Shown here: positions 36,960 through 50,600 of the stretch, piece by piece
How the letters are laid out: the number at the start of each line of letters is the position of its first letter
Numbering within the stretch: the stretch's first letter is position 1
Assembly: GCA_032158295.1 (NCBI GenBank)
Contig: CM063252.1
Coordinates: 18,372,036-18,436,035 of the forward strand
Direction of reading: 5' to 3'
Origin: Pycnopodia helianthoides
Lineage: Eukaryota; Echinodermata; Asteroidea; Forcipulatida; Asteriidae
DNA: 64,000 nucleotides
Made by a program: the position numbers and the translations under genes
The notes under the pieces: generated by a model
Databases searched by the model: none
Told to the model about the DNA's origin: nothing
What the model saw: the letters and a program-made list of their open reading frames with translations, nothing else

Positions 36960-37135
36960 TCTGTAACTGCCGTGTAGCCAGGGATCACACCCAAGTTTAC
37001 GATAACGGTTGTAGGGCTTCATGGCTGCCCCCCCCCCAACAAAGATATTGACGAAAAAGGGAGACCGCCAACATAGGGCTAGATAGCTCAGTCGGTAGAG
37101 CACCAACACGTTAATCCGGAGGTCCAAATACCTTA
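36960..37135. repeat. Rearranged SINE A copy
   Basis: The left part carries the family body on the minus strand (GTAGCCAGGGATCACACCC), while the right part carries a plus-strand head (ATAGCTCAGTCGGTAGAGC). The two halves are in opposite orientation across a poly-C tract near 37027. Confidence 0.7.
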
Positions 37136-38068
37136 ATTTATTTTGTATTCACTTGTATGTTTTGTTCAGAATTTTATTAATGACTTTAACCAGCATTGAG
37201 GTATGTCAATACGTTATGTTTATCAGCGATTGTATTTAAACTAAACACATCAACAAAAGTAAGTGTCCCCCCCCCCCCCCGCAGTTTTTGTTTTTTATTT
37301 GAGCCCATTCAGCCATGAATTTATGGACATCTTTCATTTTTTAACAACACTTAGGAAACATGTTATAGAATTATTTCTAAATTAGTTGTATTGGTAAAAT
37401 GTTTTACCTTACGGTGTTATGACGAACTGTTGAGGGGGGGACTTACTTTTGTTGATGTGTTTAAAAACCCAGTATTAAAGATATAAAAGTGAGTATCATT
37501 GGGGAATTGTTCAGAGCGAAAACTTCAACCACACCAGCGCAATAGATTTGCGAGAACTGGTCAAGATTTATCTTTTGGTCACTTGTCAACTTAAAACCAA
37601 TCTTTGTTGCACAGCTTTTACTCCTTAACAATTCCTCCAAAATCCTACCTCTGGTTTTGATTGATTGATTGAGCACTGCAGGGGCCATGCTTTGTATTGT
37701 CGACCACAAGATCAGTTAGGCATTTGCTAGGATTACGGCCATATCTCGTTGGGCCCCCACCCCCGTTAATGTTGGCTCTCATTGCGCGGTCTGCGCCCCT
37801 CTCTGAGCATGAACTTGCTTGTGACCGAAGCAAGTCCTTGTACCAGACATTATCTTCCAGTACGCGCTAATCCTCTAATCAGATGCTCGAACCGGAGTGT
37901 GATATCAGACGATAACCTACTCCCAGTTTTTATATTGCACTCTGCGTATTGTGAGTGTCAATGCGTCACGCTCCGCATACGGTCAGTGCACAAATTACAT
38001 TCTAAACTTTGCGCGTGGAAAACCAAAAACAAAAACATAACCTAACCTCATTGACTTAATGAGGCTGG

Positions 38069-38222
38069 AAGATAACTTCGTTATCACACTCGCGCACGTG
38101 GAATACGGAAAAATATAGCGCGTCTGCATCCCATATCCAACTCGGCCTTCGGCCTCGTTGGACATGGGACGTAGAAGCGCAATATTTGTTCGTATTCCAC
38201 TCGCGCTTGTGTGATAACTTAT
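38069..38222. repeat. Foldback element, about 150 bp
   Basis: GATAACTTCGTTATCACACT and CGTGGAATACGG on the left are mirrored by CGTATTCCACTCGCGC and GTGTGATAACTTA on the right. The centre is CGGCCTTCGGCC. Confidence 0.75.
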
Positions 38223-38722
38223 AATATTCGAATCAAACTCGCAATATGGCTCATTCGATCAAAGTTGAGAGGTTGCAGTGTGTAGTACTTTGATTGGTTT
38301 GTTCATTTTGTAAGAATGCACAGAGGGTCCTGTTTCACTCCACCTCCCTGGATTTGCTCACACTTTTTTGCTTTGTAGGGATGCGTCGGAGAGAGGCCGG
38401 TGTTGCAGGAGATTCTGTCCCCCCCAAGATGATGTACTCTCATACGGCGAACTGTGTACAAGCTTCTTCTGATAGCGCCCTCTTTTGAATCATCCTCCTT
38501 CAGCCCAAGTTAATTTCCCATATGGGGGACAGAATCTCCGGGGGACAGATTTCTCTATGACACCGGTCCTCTACTGAACGGGGATGAGCTCTGGGGGACC
38601 ATAACAAATAATAAATCACACGATGACGAGTTAGGGTGAACTCAATTTAATCCTTGGCTCAGAGAAACACTGGGTGAAAGCTAGCAGTATTAAAAACGGG
38701 AACAACAAAACCCCCATTACCT

Positions 38723-38913
38723 GGGCCCAATTTCATAGAGTTGCTTAAGCAGAAAATATTGCTTAACAAATGGCTGCAAGGCAAAAAATGGGCAGGACGC
38801 CAGCCACAATGTTTACATGTGACATTGTAGTTTGGCTGGTAACCTTTTTCTGGTAAGCATCATTTTGTTGTGCTTAGTTTCTTTTTATGTTTAAGCAGCT
38901 CTATGAAATTGGA
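38723..38913. repeat. GGGCCC foldback MITE
   Basis: Starts GGGCCCAATTTCATAGAGTT and ends AGCAGCTCTATGAAATTG, with the core TTTGGCTGGTAACC. It is in inverted orientation to the copy at 33096. Confidence 0.8.
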
Positions 38914-41900
38914 AAAGTATACACACAAGCAGTTTAAAAAAAATTCATAACAGTATAATATAGAAAATAATTATAATGTATATAAAGTAAGTGAATATTT
39001 AACTATTCCAGCAAAAGTTAAGGCTATTTCAGTATAAAAAAATTTCATTTACTAATGCAATAATGTAAAATAACTTTATTAACTGACACCTTGGTTTAAA
39101 AAACATTTTTTGAGAGTCCTTTGTTTTAAAGATGGTTTCAGGTCTACAGAGCCACAGAATTGCCATGCAACTTTTCCAAATAACCAGATCATTTACCTTA
39201 CTAAGATGGTACTTGGTGAGATTCGTGATCTCTTTTATGGATAAGTGGTATGTCACTTGTGGAGCACCGTACGATTTTTAGAATGTCTCTGTATATGTCT
39301 GATTTTGCTCCGATATGTTAACCCGCACAGAGGTCAAAGGTCAGGGCTGTATGCACAAAAAGAATCGATTAAGGCTTTTTTTTTACCAACTGTCAAAATG
39401 CTTTACACTATTACAATCCCAGTGTGGATTCCTCATCTCAACTCCTTAGGAGTATGCAGAACCGGCAGCCAAATTGACATCCGTGTAGCTAATAATAATG
39501 AATAATAATGATCATTTATTGATTTATATTGCGCCCATTCCATAAAATGTACACAAGCGCACAATAAAATACTCAAAAAATAATTAAACAAACAACAAAA
39601 AGGACTATGATTAAGAAGCTTAAAACAGGAAATTCACAAAATGAACACAAATAAATTGGTACAAAGTTAGGAAATACCACAATCCATAAAATGGATAACG
39701 ATGGCAGAACTCCCCGTACAATTATTGTAAGGCGTTAACATAAAAGACAGTAGATATGTAAAATGTTCCTAAGAGAGCAACAATAATAGCGGGAAAAAAA
39801 CACACAGTTGATGAAAAGCTCGTTTCAAAAGATAAGTCTTCAGAACAGATTTTAAAACGTTGAGGCTATCAGCGTTCCTGGCATTATTAAGAGGAGGTTT
39901 GTTCCAGGGATGTGGTGCACTACACTATCACACACTCAGGTAGTTATTCACTCCTGGGTGAAGAGAAGCAAGAAGTGTTCTTGCTCCAAAAAAAAGTTAA
40001 ATAAAAAAGACAGAGAGTGTTTTGTGTCCAGTATCGTTTGAAATACAACCCATAAAATATAAATACGTTCTTTCCAAAAAAAGGAAACCTTTTGGGGGCA
40101 TGATTAACGTTATTTGATTTTGATTTGACATTTTGTGTTTGTCCAAATTGCTGACTCGTTGTTAATGACGTTGTAACTTATTACTACCAGAATGTTGTTG
40201 TTTGTTTGTTTTCGTTTTGTTTTGGGTTTTTTATAAATAGACAATGTTTTGTTTTCCTTTAGTTTAGATTTTAGGGTACTCATATCTGTGACTAAATATT
40301 GAAATTTTAAAAATGACAATGAAATAATATAACATTTGTAAATACAATTTTGTGGCTATGCTTACATATGAACTTGTATAATTTGGGATTTGGATAAATT
40401 ATTTATATTTATGATGATTTGTTAATGGTGAATTGATTTTAATAATATGTCACTTTCAGAAGATGTAGTAATTTGAAAAGACATTTAGTTTGTTTTGTTG
40501 GATGGGGTACAGTTTACATTAAGTAATAGTTTGTACTAATAAATAGTTAAATAAAAAATTGTTGGATAAATTAGTCTGTGTCTGTCTTATTTGTGAAAAA
40601 ATCTGTTTTTGCACAGGGAACCAGACATTTACCTAAGATTTATTTGCACTTTTTTTCTCTCCAGAAACGGCATGGTTTTTATTGAGAGCAGTTTTGAAAT
40701 TTTTACCTGTTACAATTTTTAATGTTGCTAAACGAAAACTGCTTGCGTGCCACTGAAAGGTGCATCTACAAATTGATTTGAGCAGTTTGACCTTTGACCT
40801 CCATGGAGCGGTTAAATGAATGTCAACTTTTGACGCACTTGTGGGTTATGGAAGCCGCAACTGCTAAATGATTGTTTGGTATCTCCTTCGTGAGTGTCAT
40901 CCTACAAGGGGTCAAAGGTTATGTAATACATTGTCCAGTGACGTCATTAACGACACTGCATCTTTAACTGGAAGGGGTCTTCATATACGTAATTTAGCTG
41001 CAAACTTTTAAACCATTTCTCATTATTGGCGTTTTTTAAATAGTGATAGTTTAGCATGCTTGCTATTAATAATTCGGTATAGGGGCATTGCTGCATTAAA
41101 TTAACTGCGCCACGCCGTGCCCCTCACAAGCAAACGGTATAACACTAACAGCAAAGCCACGCCCTATTCCACAAGCCGATATACTGCAATAGATGATTGG
41201 CTGAATAAAGTTTGGTCAAATTACGTCATTATCGATATCGTCTCGGTCACGTACGATCTCTGACGTAAGTTCCACAAGCCAGTGTGATTGGTTAATTTGG
41301 TTCTGCTGTTTGTTTAAATCATTAAACGACAGCGTTGTATCGAGTATCGTCATTGTAGCCAAACTTCGAAAGTCCTTTAACGAACTAGACGTGGCCTCGT
41401 AAATTTTCATCAAGCTTTGGGGACCTCGCATGCTTCGGGAGAAAATCAATAATATCGATCTGTTTTTGATGGGCAATTTGTTTCAAGTTGTATTAATAGA
41501 ACTGATGAATAGGGGAATCGATCCAGAACAATAGAATTAACTCAACAGACTGTAAAACTGAGACAAAGAATCTGTGCGTAAGTTATGGAATTAAAATTCC
41601 CGGAGTGTCAGGTGGCAGTGTGGTGTGACAGTTGTCCGCAGGGGAAATATAGCCAGGGCAAAAATATCAGGAATGAGTTTTTTGGGTGTTTTTCTCAGTT
41701 GATTTTATTTTATTGTGGTTCTCAGTTGATTTGATTTGATTGTGGAGCACTTACCGAGACTGTTTATGCATGAGTTTGTCATTTCCAGCATTAGCAATTG
41801 CGATATTTTGCGTTTGCGAGCGGCCCAATGGGCTTATGTTCTAAGAGGGCGGTGGCCACCTCCGGGCTTGGCCGAGGGGCGGGGTCATTGCGGGGAGGTT

Positions 41901-42059
41901 CGTAAGGGGTTGGTAGTTATTTGTCTTATATAATATTCATGCACTTGTGGGTCATTCTCTGTTCCAATTATTGAGTACAACTGAATTAAAATCTGTCTTT
42001 TTAAAATATTGATAAAGTGGTATAATTTTCACAAACTATAAGAATAAAGATTTCTTGAC

Positions 42060-42710
42060 CTTTTTGATCAGCCAAGTGTAGGTTCGAGTCCCGGTCGTGG
42101 CACTTCTGTCCTTGAGCAAGATACTTTACCATAGTTGCTTTGTCCTTCGGGTATAGGACATACTTAAGGTCCCGTGAACTAGGATTGGTAGTGCCTGTTA
42201 AAGAACCCAGAACACTTATCGTGGATGAGTAGGCGTTTACCCCAGTGTTTCTGGATTTGGTGAAAATAACCTTCGTACTGGTCTACTCTCGGCGGCACCA
42301 ATGGGCACGCTTGATGGGTCTAGTGATTTTCAGGTTCTTGAAGTATTTGTTTTAATGATGTGAATAATAGTTGGTTCTCACATGGCACATACATCCCAGT
42401 AGCTAGATCAAGTTGCTTTACAACATTATTATCCCTGTTCATCGGGCATACTTTTAGACCATTCCTCTAACTTTCTCAACTCCCTGTGGAGCACACAAAC
42501 CATAGTTGCTTTGTCCATCGGGTATAGGGCATACTTAAGGTCCCGTGAACTAGGATTGGTAGTGCCTGTTAAAGAACCCAGAACACTTATCATGGATGAG
42601 TAGGCGTTTACCCCAGTGTTTCTGGTTCACAAGCACCCTTGCTTACAGGTTTCCCTCAGCGGCTTGCGAGCTGCAGTGATTAAGTTCACTGAAGAGTCAT
42701 CCTTTGTTTC
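42060..42710 (+). repeat. SINE B body fragments with internal duplication
   Basis: The B-box end GGTTCGAGTCCCGGTCGTGG starts a SINE B body. A segment from ACCATAGTTGCTTTGTCC to CCCCAGTGTTTCTGG appears twice (about 42128-42252 and 42497-42622). Confidence 0.75.
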
Positions 42711-43429
42711 AATGCGACGTATTACAGGAAAAGTGAATCAAAATGGTTAACTATTTTCACAATCTTTTAGATAACACAATACATATTAACCACCCATTGT
42801 TCATAAACAAAAATCCCCAACACTTGGCCAAGTATTAATACCCAACTGCGACACCAAAGCTCTCTATACCAAACAATTGGTTTTAAAAATGTTACCAACA
42901 AACTTGAGTAAGATTTTGCCCAACATCATAGCAATATCATTAGACCTATAAGTTGGTCGAAATATTTACCCAACAACAGTTTAGTGAGTTCATATTTATT
43001 TAGTGGGGTGAACCCCCGAAGTGCAGCTGTACGGGGGGGGGGGAGGGGGCTATTTTAATTTTTCACAAAACTGGAATGAGAGGATGTGACAAAGCCGATG
43101 TGAGAAACGTTTCTGACAGAAACGTTTCTCAGATTCAAATTTTTGGGGAATAAAACTGACATCTTTTTCTATATCCACATTATTTTGAATTGAAATATTT
43201 CTCCAAATGCTTTATACTATCGAAAGTTGCTGTACTTCTAACCAAGTAAGTTTTTATTGCCATGCATTTTTAGAGTGATTACCAATCGTATACCTTCCCT
43301 TTAAAGAGACTGAATCATAATTCGAATGTAGCCTCCGGGAAAAAAACTGATTGTTTTATTTATTTAGTTAGTTATTTTATTACATATTCAATTGTTCCAA
43401 CAGCAATATGAGCGCCAGTACAGGAAACA

Positions 43430-43615
43430 AGAAATGTTCAGTTTGTAGATGTGGGAGGAAAAACCGCAAATTGGGAAAACCCACTAGATCAGGCAGGGAC
43501 TGGAAACCAAATCCCCATGCGAGGCTCCGGGTCTGAGGTGGGATTCGTACAGGGGTCCACTGAGGTGAAAGGCAGGGAAATATACCACTAAGGCAACCTG
43601 ATCTCCTCTTAGCGA
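43430..43615 (-). repeat. tRNA-derived SINE, family C
   Basis: On the plus strand it shows AACCCACTAGATCAGGCAGG and ACCACTAAGGCAACCTGA, the reverse of the family C body and head seen at 20400-20660. Confidence 0.65.
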
Positions 43616-45064
43616 TAACTCGGTTGTAGACTCCGTGTAAAAAACTTTCTGATTGTTTCTGAACGTTGCTGGTTTAGTCTGAGTGCGGTCGATCCATTTT
43701 CCATTTTGATTAAGACATGTTTTATACTCTCATGGTCTAGAAATAACGGGTCAACGGGCTATGACGTGTTTTTGGACCAAAGTGGCAATAATGTTTTGGA
43801 ACCAAATGCCAACTACATCGAACCGCAAAACCTAGTTCGAGTTCTTCTAAGAACCAGTTCAACTCTTTATGAAGGTATCTGGCAGGAAGTATTGTACTAT
43901 ATGCGACCAAAATCGGTTGGGAGCCAGCCATTGTTATTATTTCATGATTTTGTTGTGGGTGTCACAATGGAAGTGATTTAGGCCCTAATTACAAAACTTG
44001 TTAAACAATTTGTGTACAAAATGGTTGTATTTCTCTACTAATAGAATTGGACTTTCATCTTGTTACATTATTTCAGTAAGATTTGAGTAATTTGGGCCTT
44101 TAGGAGGAGAAAATGGGAACAACGAATACAGCTGGGAACCAGCGAAACTAAAACGCCATTCTGACAGGCGTGGGGTTTTGGGGCATTGGACAAAACGTCA
44201 CTAACACACAACAGTGTTGAAGATTAAAAATGGATTGCGCATGAAACGTCAGCTATTTTTGGACCAGTGTCCAATTGGCTCGCAACACAAAGACAGTTTG
44301 TCGATTTTGACCTTCAAACAATATCCGCTGCACCTGGTGGTGGATTATTTGTCCCTTCAACCTATTCATATTTATGAACAAGTCAATAAATAGACACCTT
44401 TAGTTTTGTATAAATACTGCAATTAATTCGAGTTCGATTTTCTTGCTAAGATTTGGATCATTGCAAATTTACTTAAGTGTATTAAATCAAACCAACATAG
44501 GCCCTAACTGCTGATCGTGTTCCCTGCAGGCTGTGTACACAATTGGCAACTCTAATCTCATTATAAGAATGGAACCTGACTATTTTGTAAATCCAGTCTC
44601 GCTTTGGTGCAGACGTCGTTGAGAACCTTGGAAATATTGAGTGTTATGTTTATAAAAAAATATATCTTTAAAGTTAATTTTTTTTTTAACAATCCGCTTT
44701 GTTTAAAGAGGTTAATCCTGGTCTCACTGTGACGTCATAACCAGCCAAGAAATGTTGTATACATAAGTTTTCTACCGTCACGATGCACGCTATACTAACT
44801 CGCAGATTTTGAGGTGTTTTTTTTTTTTTTTTTTTTTACGTTACGAAGAAACACTGTCCACCCAATGTTTATTTGTCAGAAAATGTTTCTCTTCTGCCTT
44901 TAAGTTGATATCTCCGCTGAGCCTTGGTGGAAACAAAAACACACAATACCGGCCCAATCAATTTATTTCGATTTATGCTTAAAAGAAGAAAAACACCTGG
45001 CGAAGTTATAGGATTTTAAATCCAGTCCAGTCCTCCACGGAGGAAATTCTGCCGGTAACCTTCT

Positions 45065-45066
45065 CC

Positions 45067-45093
<27 letters not shown>
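45065..45093. repeat. (TA)n microsatellite
   Basis: About 14 uninterrupted TA dinucleotides. Confidence 0.95.
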
Positions 45094-45098
<5 letters not shown>

Positions 45099-45204
45099 TT
45101 AAATAAGTAGTTCCTTTTTCCTCCACGTCTACCAAGACTGAAGAAAGAAGGAAAAAACGCAGACACAAGAGGTGGGTGTCGATCGAAAGAACAGTGAAGA
45201 TTTG

Positions 45205-45860
45205 GTGGAAATAACCTTCGTACTGGTCTACTCTCGGCGGCACCACTGGGCACGCTTGATGGGTCTAGTGATTTTCAGGTTCTTGAAGTATTTGTTTTAA
45301 TGATGTGAATAATAGTTGGTTCTCACATGGCACACACATTCCAGTAGCTAGATCAAGTTGCTTTACAACATTGTTATCCCAGTTCATCGGGCATACTTTT
45401 AGAACTAACTTTCTCAACTCCCTGTGGAGCACACAAACCACAAGCTGCTTAAAAATTGTTAATCTAACACATTACTGCCTCAGCCCTCTCAGGTTCCCAT
45501 TTATACACCTGGGTGAAGAGAAGCAATTGAGGTTAAAAATGCTTTGCTCAAGGACACAAGCTTTATTCGCTAATGGGTTAACACAACACAATACTGCCTC
45601 AGCCCTCTCAGGTTCCTATTTATACACCTGGGGTAAGAGAAGCAGTTAAGGTTAAAAATGCTTTGCTCAAGGACACAAGCTTTATTCGCTAATGGGTTAA
45701 CCCAACACAATGCTGTCTCAGCACTCTCAGGTTCCCATTAGTACACCTGGCTGAAGAGAAGCAATTATGGTTAAGTTCCTTGCCCAAGGACACAAGTGTC
45801 GTGATCGGTATTCGAACCCACACTCCGATGGTTCAACCATAAGAACTTGAGTCCGGGTGC
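45205..45860 (-). repeat. SINE B array: direct repeat plus three ~120-bp units
   Basis: 45207-45440 repeats 42258-42503 almost exactly. It is followed by three units of about 120 bp starting near 45473, 45593 and 45712 (TGCCTCAGCCCTCTCAGGTT, AAGAGAAGCAATT) and a minus-strand B box near 45805-45820. Confidence 0.8.
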
Positions 45861-47548
45861 ACCTATAAAGACTATAAAGACATATTTCTTGGTTAAAATT
45901 GGCCGGGAAAAACCTATCATTGCACAAAAATATGACGATGGTGTCCAGAAACATTCTCGTCCACTTCGACCTGTTGTCCGTCAGGCGGCTGTAGACGGCA
46001 CCATTTGCTGTTGTTCGAACCGTTAATCCAAATCTAGTACAAATTATGCGATATTGATTAGGTCTTTTAACAATCATAAAAGGATTGGCAATGAGATTGG
46101 ACGCACGTTATTTGAAAATTAACAATTATTATCAATTTATTAACGCCCCATAAACTTTCAACACAATAGACCTGTGGCCTCTGTGTCTATTCTGTCTGTG
46201 AGATTATAATGCACACCATTGATTTAAGATTAAGAGAAATATGCACAGGTTGCTCGGCTTAAAAAATAAACGCAACTGGGAACATTTTGAGGTAAAATGT
46301 CTCAGTTAAATAACTAATCACATTTTGGTGTCACAGGCTCTAAGGGTGGACGTTGGAGTGCCACGTTGGGTAAGTGGTCTCAAGTTCTAGCGCTTTTCTG
46401 AGTTTCCCTTTGATTGTGGGGACTGGGTTTTTAAGTTATTTTTTATTTCGACTTGTGTACTTTTAATGAAAAATTGATTTGTCAGCTTGTTGGGGGAGGG
46501 ATTTTGGCGGGAAACATGCGTCGCAGACAACAACATCAGTTGAAGGACTGCGAAGACAGCTTGTCCATTCTCGCAGTACCTTTTCGTTCTTGTAAAATAC
46601 CGCAGAATTTTGAAAAAAAAATTTGCGCGCTTTTTGCGACTACACGGTTTTAATCTTTGATTTCAATTTTTGACCGTGCACCTACATCCGAATTATTTAG
46701 CTGAAAGCGCCTTACGATTTTAGAGGCACTGGAAACTATTGGTATTCCAACCCCTTCTCGTTTATAAACACACTTGAGTTTGCAAATGATAAACTACAAA
46801 ATCCATCTTTTATTCCCCGTTTTGCCCTACTGTTTCCTTTTTAAATCTAAACCTTTAAAGATAGTCGAATCTGTTTTATAATTTTGTTTTGTGCAATTAG
46901 CGAACAACCGAGAAACGTTTCAATCAACTCTATAGTTTGTTAAACGGGTATGCAGTGTTGCAAACCTCTCTTCTTCTTTAAAAGTTGTTCCCATTGCGTA
47001 ATACTTCGCCTTAAAATGTTGATGAAAGCTGATGTCAGATGTTTGATACCTCATTTTATTGGTTTCGTGCCCTCAGATCTACCACTTCGCACCCCCCCCC
47101 CTCGTGTTTAGGGCTTGTATTTGCTGTGTAGGCTACACCCCACTCTCTGCATACTCTACCATAGTCCTTCTAATATCAAAACGTTCGCCTCACCTCCCGC
47201 CCAAGTGTAGTCGAGCCAACAATTTGTTTATGGTCTAGCAATATTCTACAGATAGTTTCGGTGAATATTTGGCTTTCAAAGTTAGGTAATTTCCCGATTG
47301 TTTTGGTGATACTTTCAAAGTTAAACACTCAATGTCAGACTGTATTCATCAGTACGTTTTAAATAATTATTGCTGTGACACAGACATTTTACATTGACAT
47401 GTTCTCTCCACTGGCAGTTCAAATCGTATACATTAGTTAGATCATCCTCAAACGACCGAGACGAAGCAATCTGCACACCGGGGCGGCAAGAGCTTTAGCC
47501 CCCCCATTAAGTTTCACCCAACGACACGGAGAATCGTACTCTCCAACA

Positions 47549-47624
47549 ATGAAAGCGATGCTGTTTGTCGTTTTGTTGGTCGTGTGTTCGGCAAATTATG
47601 CCATCAGTCATGATGAGGACCACG
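47549..47624 (+). CDS. Caspr/FAMeT gene exon 1 (signal peptide)
   Basis: ATG in context AACAATGA; it encodes MKAMLFVVLLVVCSANYAIS and HDEDH. The donor is GTAAGC at 47625, phase 1. Cleavage is likely after about residue 18-20. Confidence 0.8.
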
Positions 47625-50600
47625 GTAAGCCTTTTTTGTTCCCCTTTTTTTATTTATAAAATACTGGTTGGAGTATCCTAAACAAAATTGGTCCTGTTTT
47701 TACATATAATCAAAAAACACTAGAGATGACTACAACAACTCCTTATACTTCAAGTCAAGTTAAAGGAACATAGCAGAATTGGTTTTTGCTAACAAAACAG
47801 TTGCTGGCAGTGTAAGCACTTAATGTAATCCACCATATACATAAACTGACAAACCTGTATAAGTTTGAGATCGATCGGCCATCTGGGTCACGAGAAAATA
47901 GTGAAAAACCGATTACACATTTGCATGAAATCATATAGATTCAACAAATGAATAAAACGCTCACTGAGCGATAAACTCCAATCGGAAAATTAGTTTATTC
48001 ATTTCTCATCAAATATGACATTTCAGACAGAAATATTTCAAGGGATGTTTTCTACTATCATCATCATTAGACTGTGTAAGTCTCATGTAAATCTGTGATC
48101 AAAAAGTATATTTTAAAAGTTTTTTCCTACCAATTCTGTAATGTTCCTTTAAGTTAAAGGCAGGGTATACCTTTGGTAACTACTCCAAAAAGTAATGACC
48201 ATAAAAACCTTGGTAAAGAGCACTGGAGAGCTGTTGATATAATAAAACATTATTATAAGCGACCCCTGTGAAGAAATGTAGTTAAAGGTAAAGAGGTCAT
48301 CTTTCGCCCAAACATTTGAATATGACAAATTAAAAGGCTTCAGGCATGAAGCCTTTCTCAGGCATGAAATCACACAATTCTATACAACAATAGTGTTTGT
48401 TTGTTTGTTTGGTTGTTTTTTTCTTGTATTATTTTCTTGCAACTTTGATGACCAATTGAGCCCATTTTTTAAAAGGTTTGTTAGTTTATGCATATAAAGT
48501 GAGGAAACTGGTCTTTGACATGTATCAAAGGTATACACTGCCTTTAGATGATTGCACTCTACAAGAAAACAATTATCACTTTTGATTATGATTTTTTGAT
48601 TCGATAGCTGACGTCCCGGCTTCATGTCAAGATGTATTGGCCGACGGACACACGGATGATGGGACATACGAAATTGATCCCGATGGTCCAGGTGGTGAAC
48701 CAGCGTTCCAGGTATTCTGCGAACTGGCCAATGGAAAAGGTTTGTGCAAAATAAACCGAGATGTAGAACGTTTATATCGCGGAGCACGAATACAATTGGT
48801 TCTTCTCCTATCTTTAGTTTGAATTCGCGTCTTCGTCACTCGGCTATAAGCCTTTTTGAGACAATGGTGGACACTACATACAGGAGTGCACTGTTTGGTA
48901 TGGGTTTAAGGCAGACAATATTTTACCTTAAGCTAATAATGTTATAGTATTGTGTCCACCATATCTCAAGCTTATGATTATAATTTTGTTATCACTACAG
49001 AGTAGAGCCAAGGCTGAACACATACACTGCGATGCCATACCCTGCTCGAAAAACACTAGTGCCATTGGTTACTGCAGCGTGCAGTACGAGTGGGAAAACG
49101 TGTATACCTCAATTACAATATTGACTTCATACTTTTTTCAAAGCTAATAACCTTTCCAGACGTTGTAGTGATAGTTTTCCCCTCCCCCCCCAAAAAAAAT
49201 AAATAAATAAATAAAAAATAACAATTATGTTTTTAATTTGTTTTGTTAATGATATGTTTTTACACTGTGAAACCGCGATTGTCTGTTGTACCTTACCCTA
49301 TATAAAAGGTGTTTTATTATTGGGGATTCGGAGTCCATGGGTCATACTACCTAAAGGGTCATAGGCCATGTCAATCGGGCCTGTCTGAGGATAGAACCTA
49401 AAGGGTTTCACCGTTTTTTTCTAAAATCTGCACGAGTAATATTAACTAAAAATGTGTTTTCGGTCTACTTTCGGCTGCAGACCGGTAGGCCATCGGAGGG
49501 TTTTAACCATCCAAGTAAACGGCGATTTACGCGCCAGCATGGGTGGCAAACAGCAAACCTACGGATACCAATTTGTGGGTTTTTGTTGTGGGTTTTTTGA
49601 CTGTATAGTCGCTTCGTTCAAAAATGGCTTAGGCCGTATCCGAATTGACGGCTACGGCTGTGGCTACGGCTGTTGCAAAGGGTGTTGCTAAGGACTTCCT
49701 ATACTTAAACGCATGATGACACGGCGATCCAGCCGTAGCCGTAGCCGCCAACTCGGAAATGGCATTATTGAGGCTGGAAGATTAGTCTGCCTCCTTTTCA
49801 ATAGAATACTCACTCAGTGCTGGTCCGATCAAAATGATATAGGAAACAAGACAAAGATGGTGGTATGATTATGTCGTGTCCGAACTGGCGGCTGCCAAGA
49901 GTTGCTAAGAGCGGCCTAAACGAATGTTCGACTTGTGAACAAGTGTTGTTTTAATGGTTGTGGAGGTGATAGTGCAACCAGCTCTCACGCGACTACCGCT
50001 ATGCGCTGGCGATACTGCATGCTGCTCCCGCGAGACTTCTGCTTTGAGCGACCACGGCAGTAAGTGCGGAGGCAGCAGTCTCGCGGGAACAGTGTTGTCG
50101 CCGTTTTGCTATCACCGCGACAAACATCAAACGACTTGTCCACAAGCCTAAATGCATGTTGACGTGGTGCTCTAGCCAAAGGCAGCCATTGGACACCCCA
50201 TGGCACAATAGTTGTTAGTCTTTAAACAAGCCGTGAAGGTATACCTACTGTTTTTGTTTGTGTGTTCCTACACCAATTGAGACCACACGTAATTCCCAGG
50301 ATAATGTTTTCCATCAGGTGTGTCTATCATCCACCATGATTCCGAGCATGAAAACCAGGAACAGCGCAAGGTAGATGGGTGCGAAGAGCCAGGCTCCTTC
50401 ATTAAGGTCATTCAGTACAAGGGTAACATGAAACAGATCATAGCTCTGCTTGATCTCTCCGGCTTCTGCGAGCAGTTCATCAGTTACGAAGTGAGTCAAC
50501 CGTCCTGTCCTTCCAACTGTTTCACCATCTTATTTTTTGTTGTGGACGATTTTGTGTATGTGGATATAGGCATACGCTTTTTGTATTTTTAAAAAATACT

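Larger units (their letters stand above)
34881..47548. other. 12.7 kb intergenic region, repeat-rich
   Basis: No open frame with convincing splice borders or a recognised motif was seen on either strand. The first 1-2 kb is probably TMEM181 3' UTR, but no poly(A) site can be fixed. Contents: TTAA-MITE (35056-35440), CACAATCATGG inverted repeat (about 35510-35850), a 42-bp duplication (36710-36790), SINE A (36960-37135), foldback (38069-38222), GGGCCC element (38723-38913), an old SINE-like copy (39490-39990), SINE B pieces and a direct repeat (42060-42710, 45205-45860), SINE C (43430-43615), and (TA)n (45065-45093). The last 500 bp should hold the promoter of the next gene. Confidence 0.5.

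Noticed and set aside
39490..39990. Conserved-looking block with TAATAATAATGA start and TTCCAGGGATGTGGTGC
   Set aside because: I could not define its ends or family; it looks like an old SINE or LINE 3' end, and no reverse-transcriptase motif was seen.
41216..41476. 86-residue minus-strand reading frame
   Set aside because: No recognisable motif, no splice context and no promoter or poly(A) signal that I can see; ordinary chance ORF in intergenic DNA.
49001..49099. A 99-bp open segment with AG/GT borders and four Cys codons in intron 2 of the secreted-protein gene
   Set aside because: Entering in phase 1 as required gives an immediate stop; only phase 0 is open, which does not fit the neighbours. 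It could be a decayed or alternative exon.
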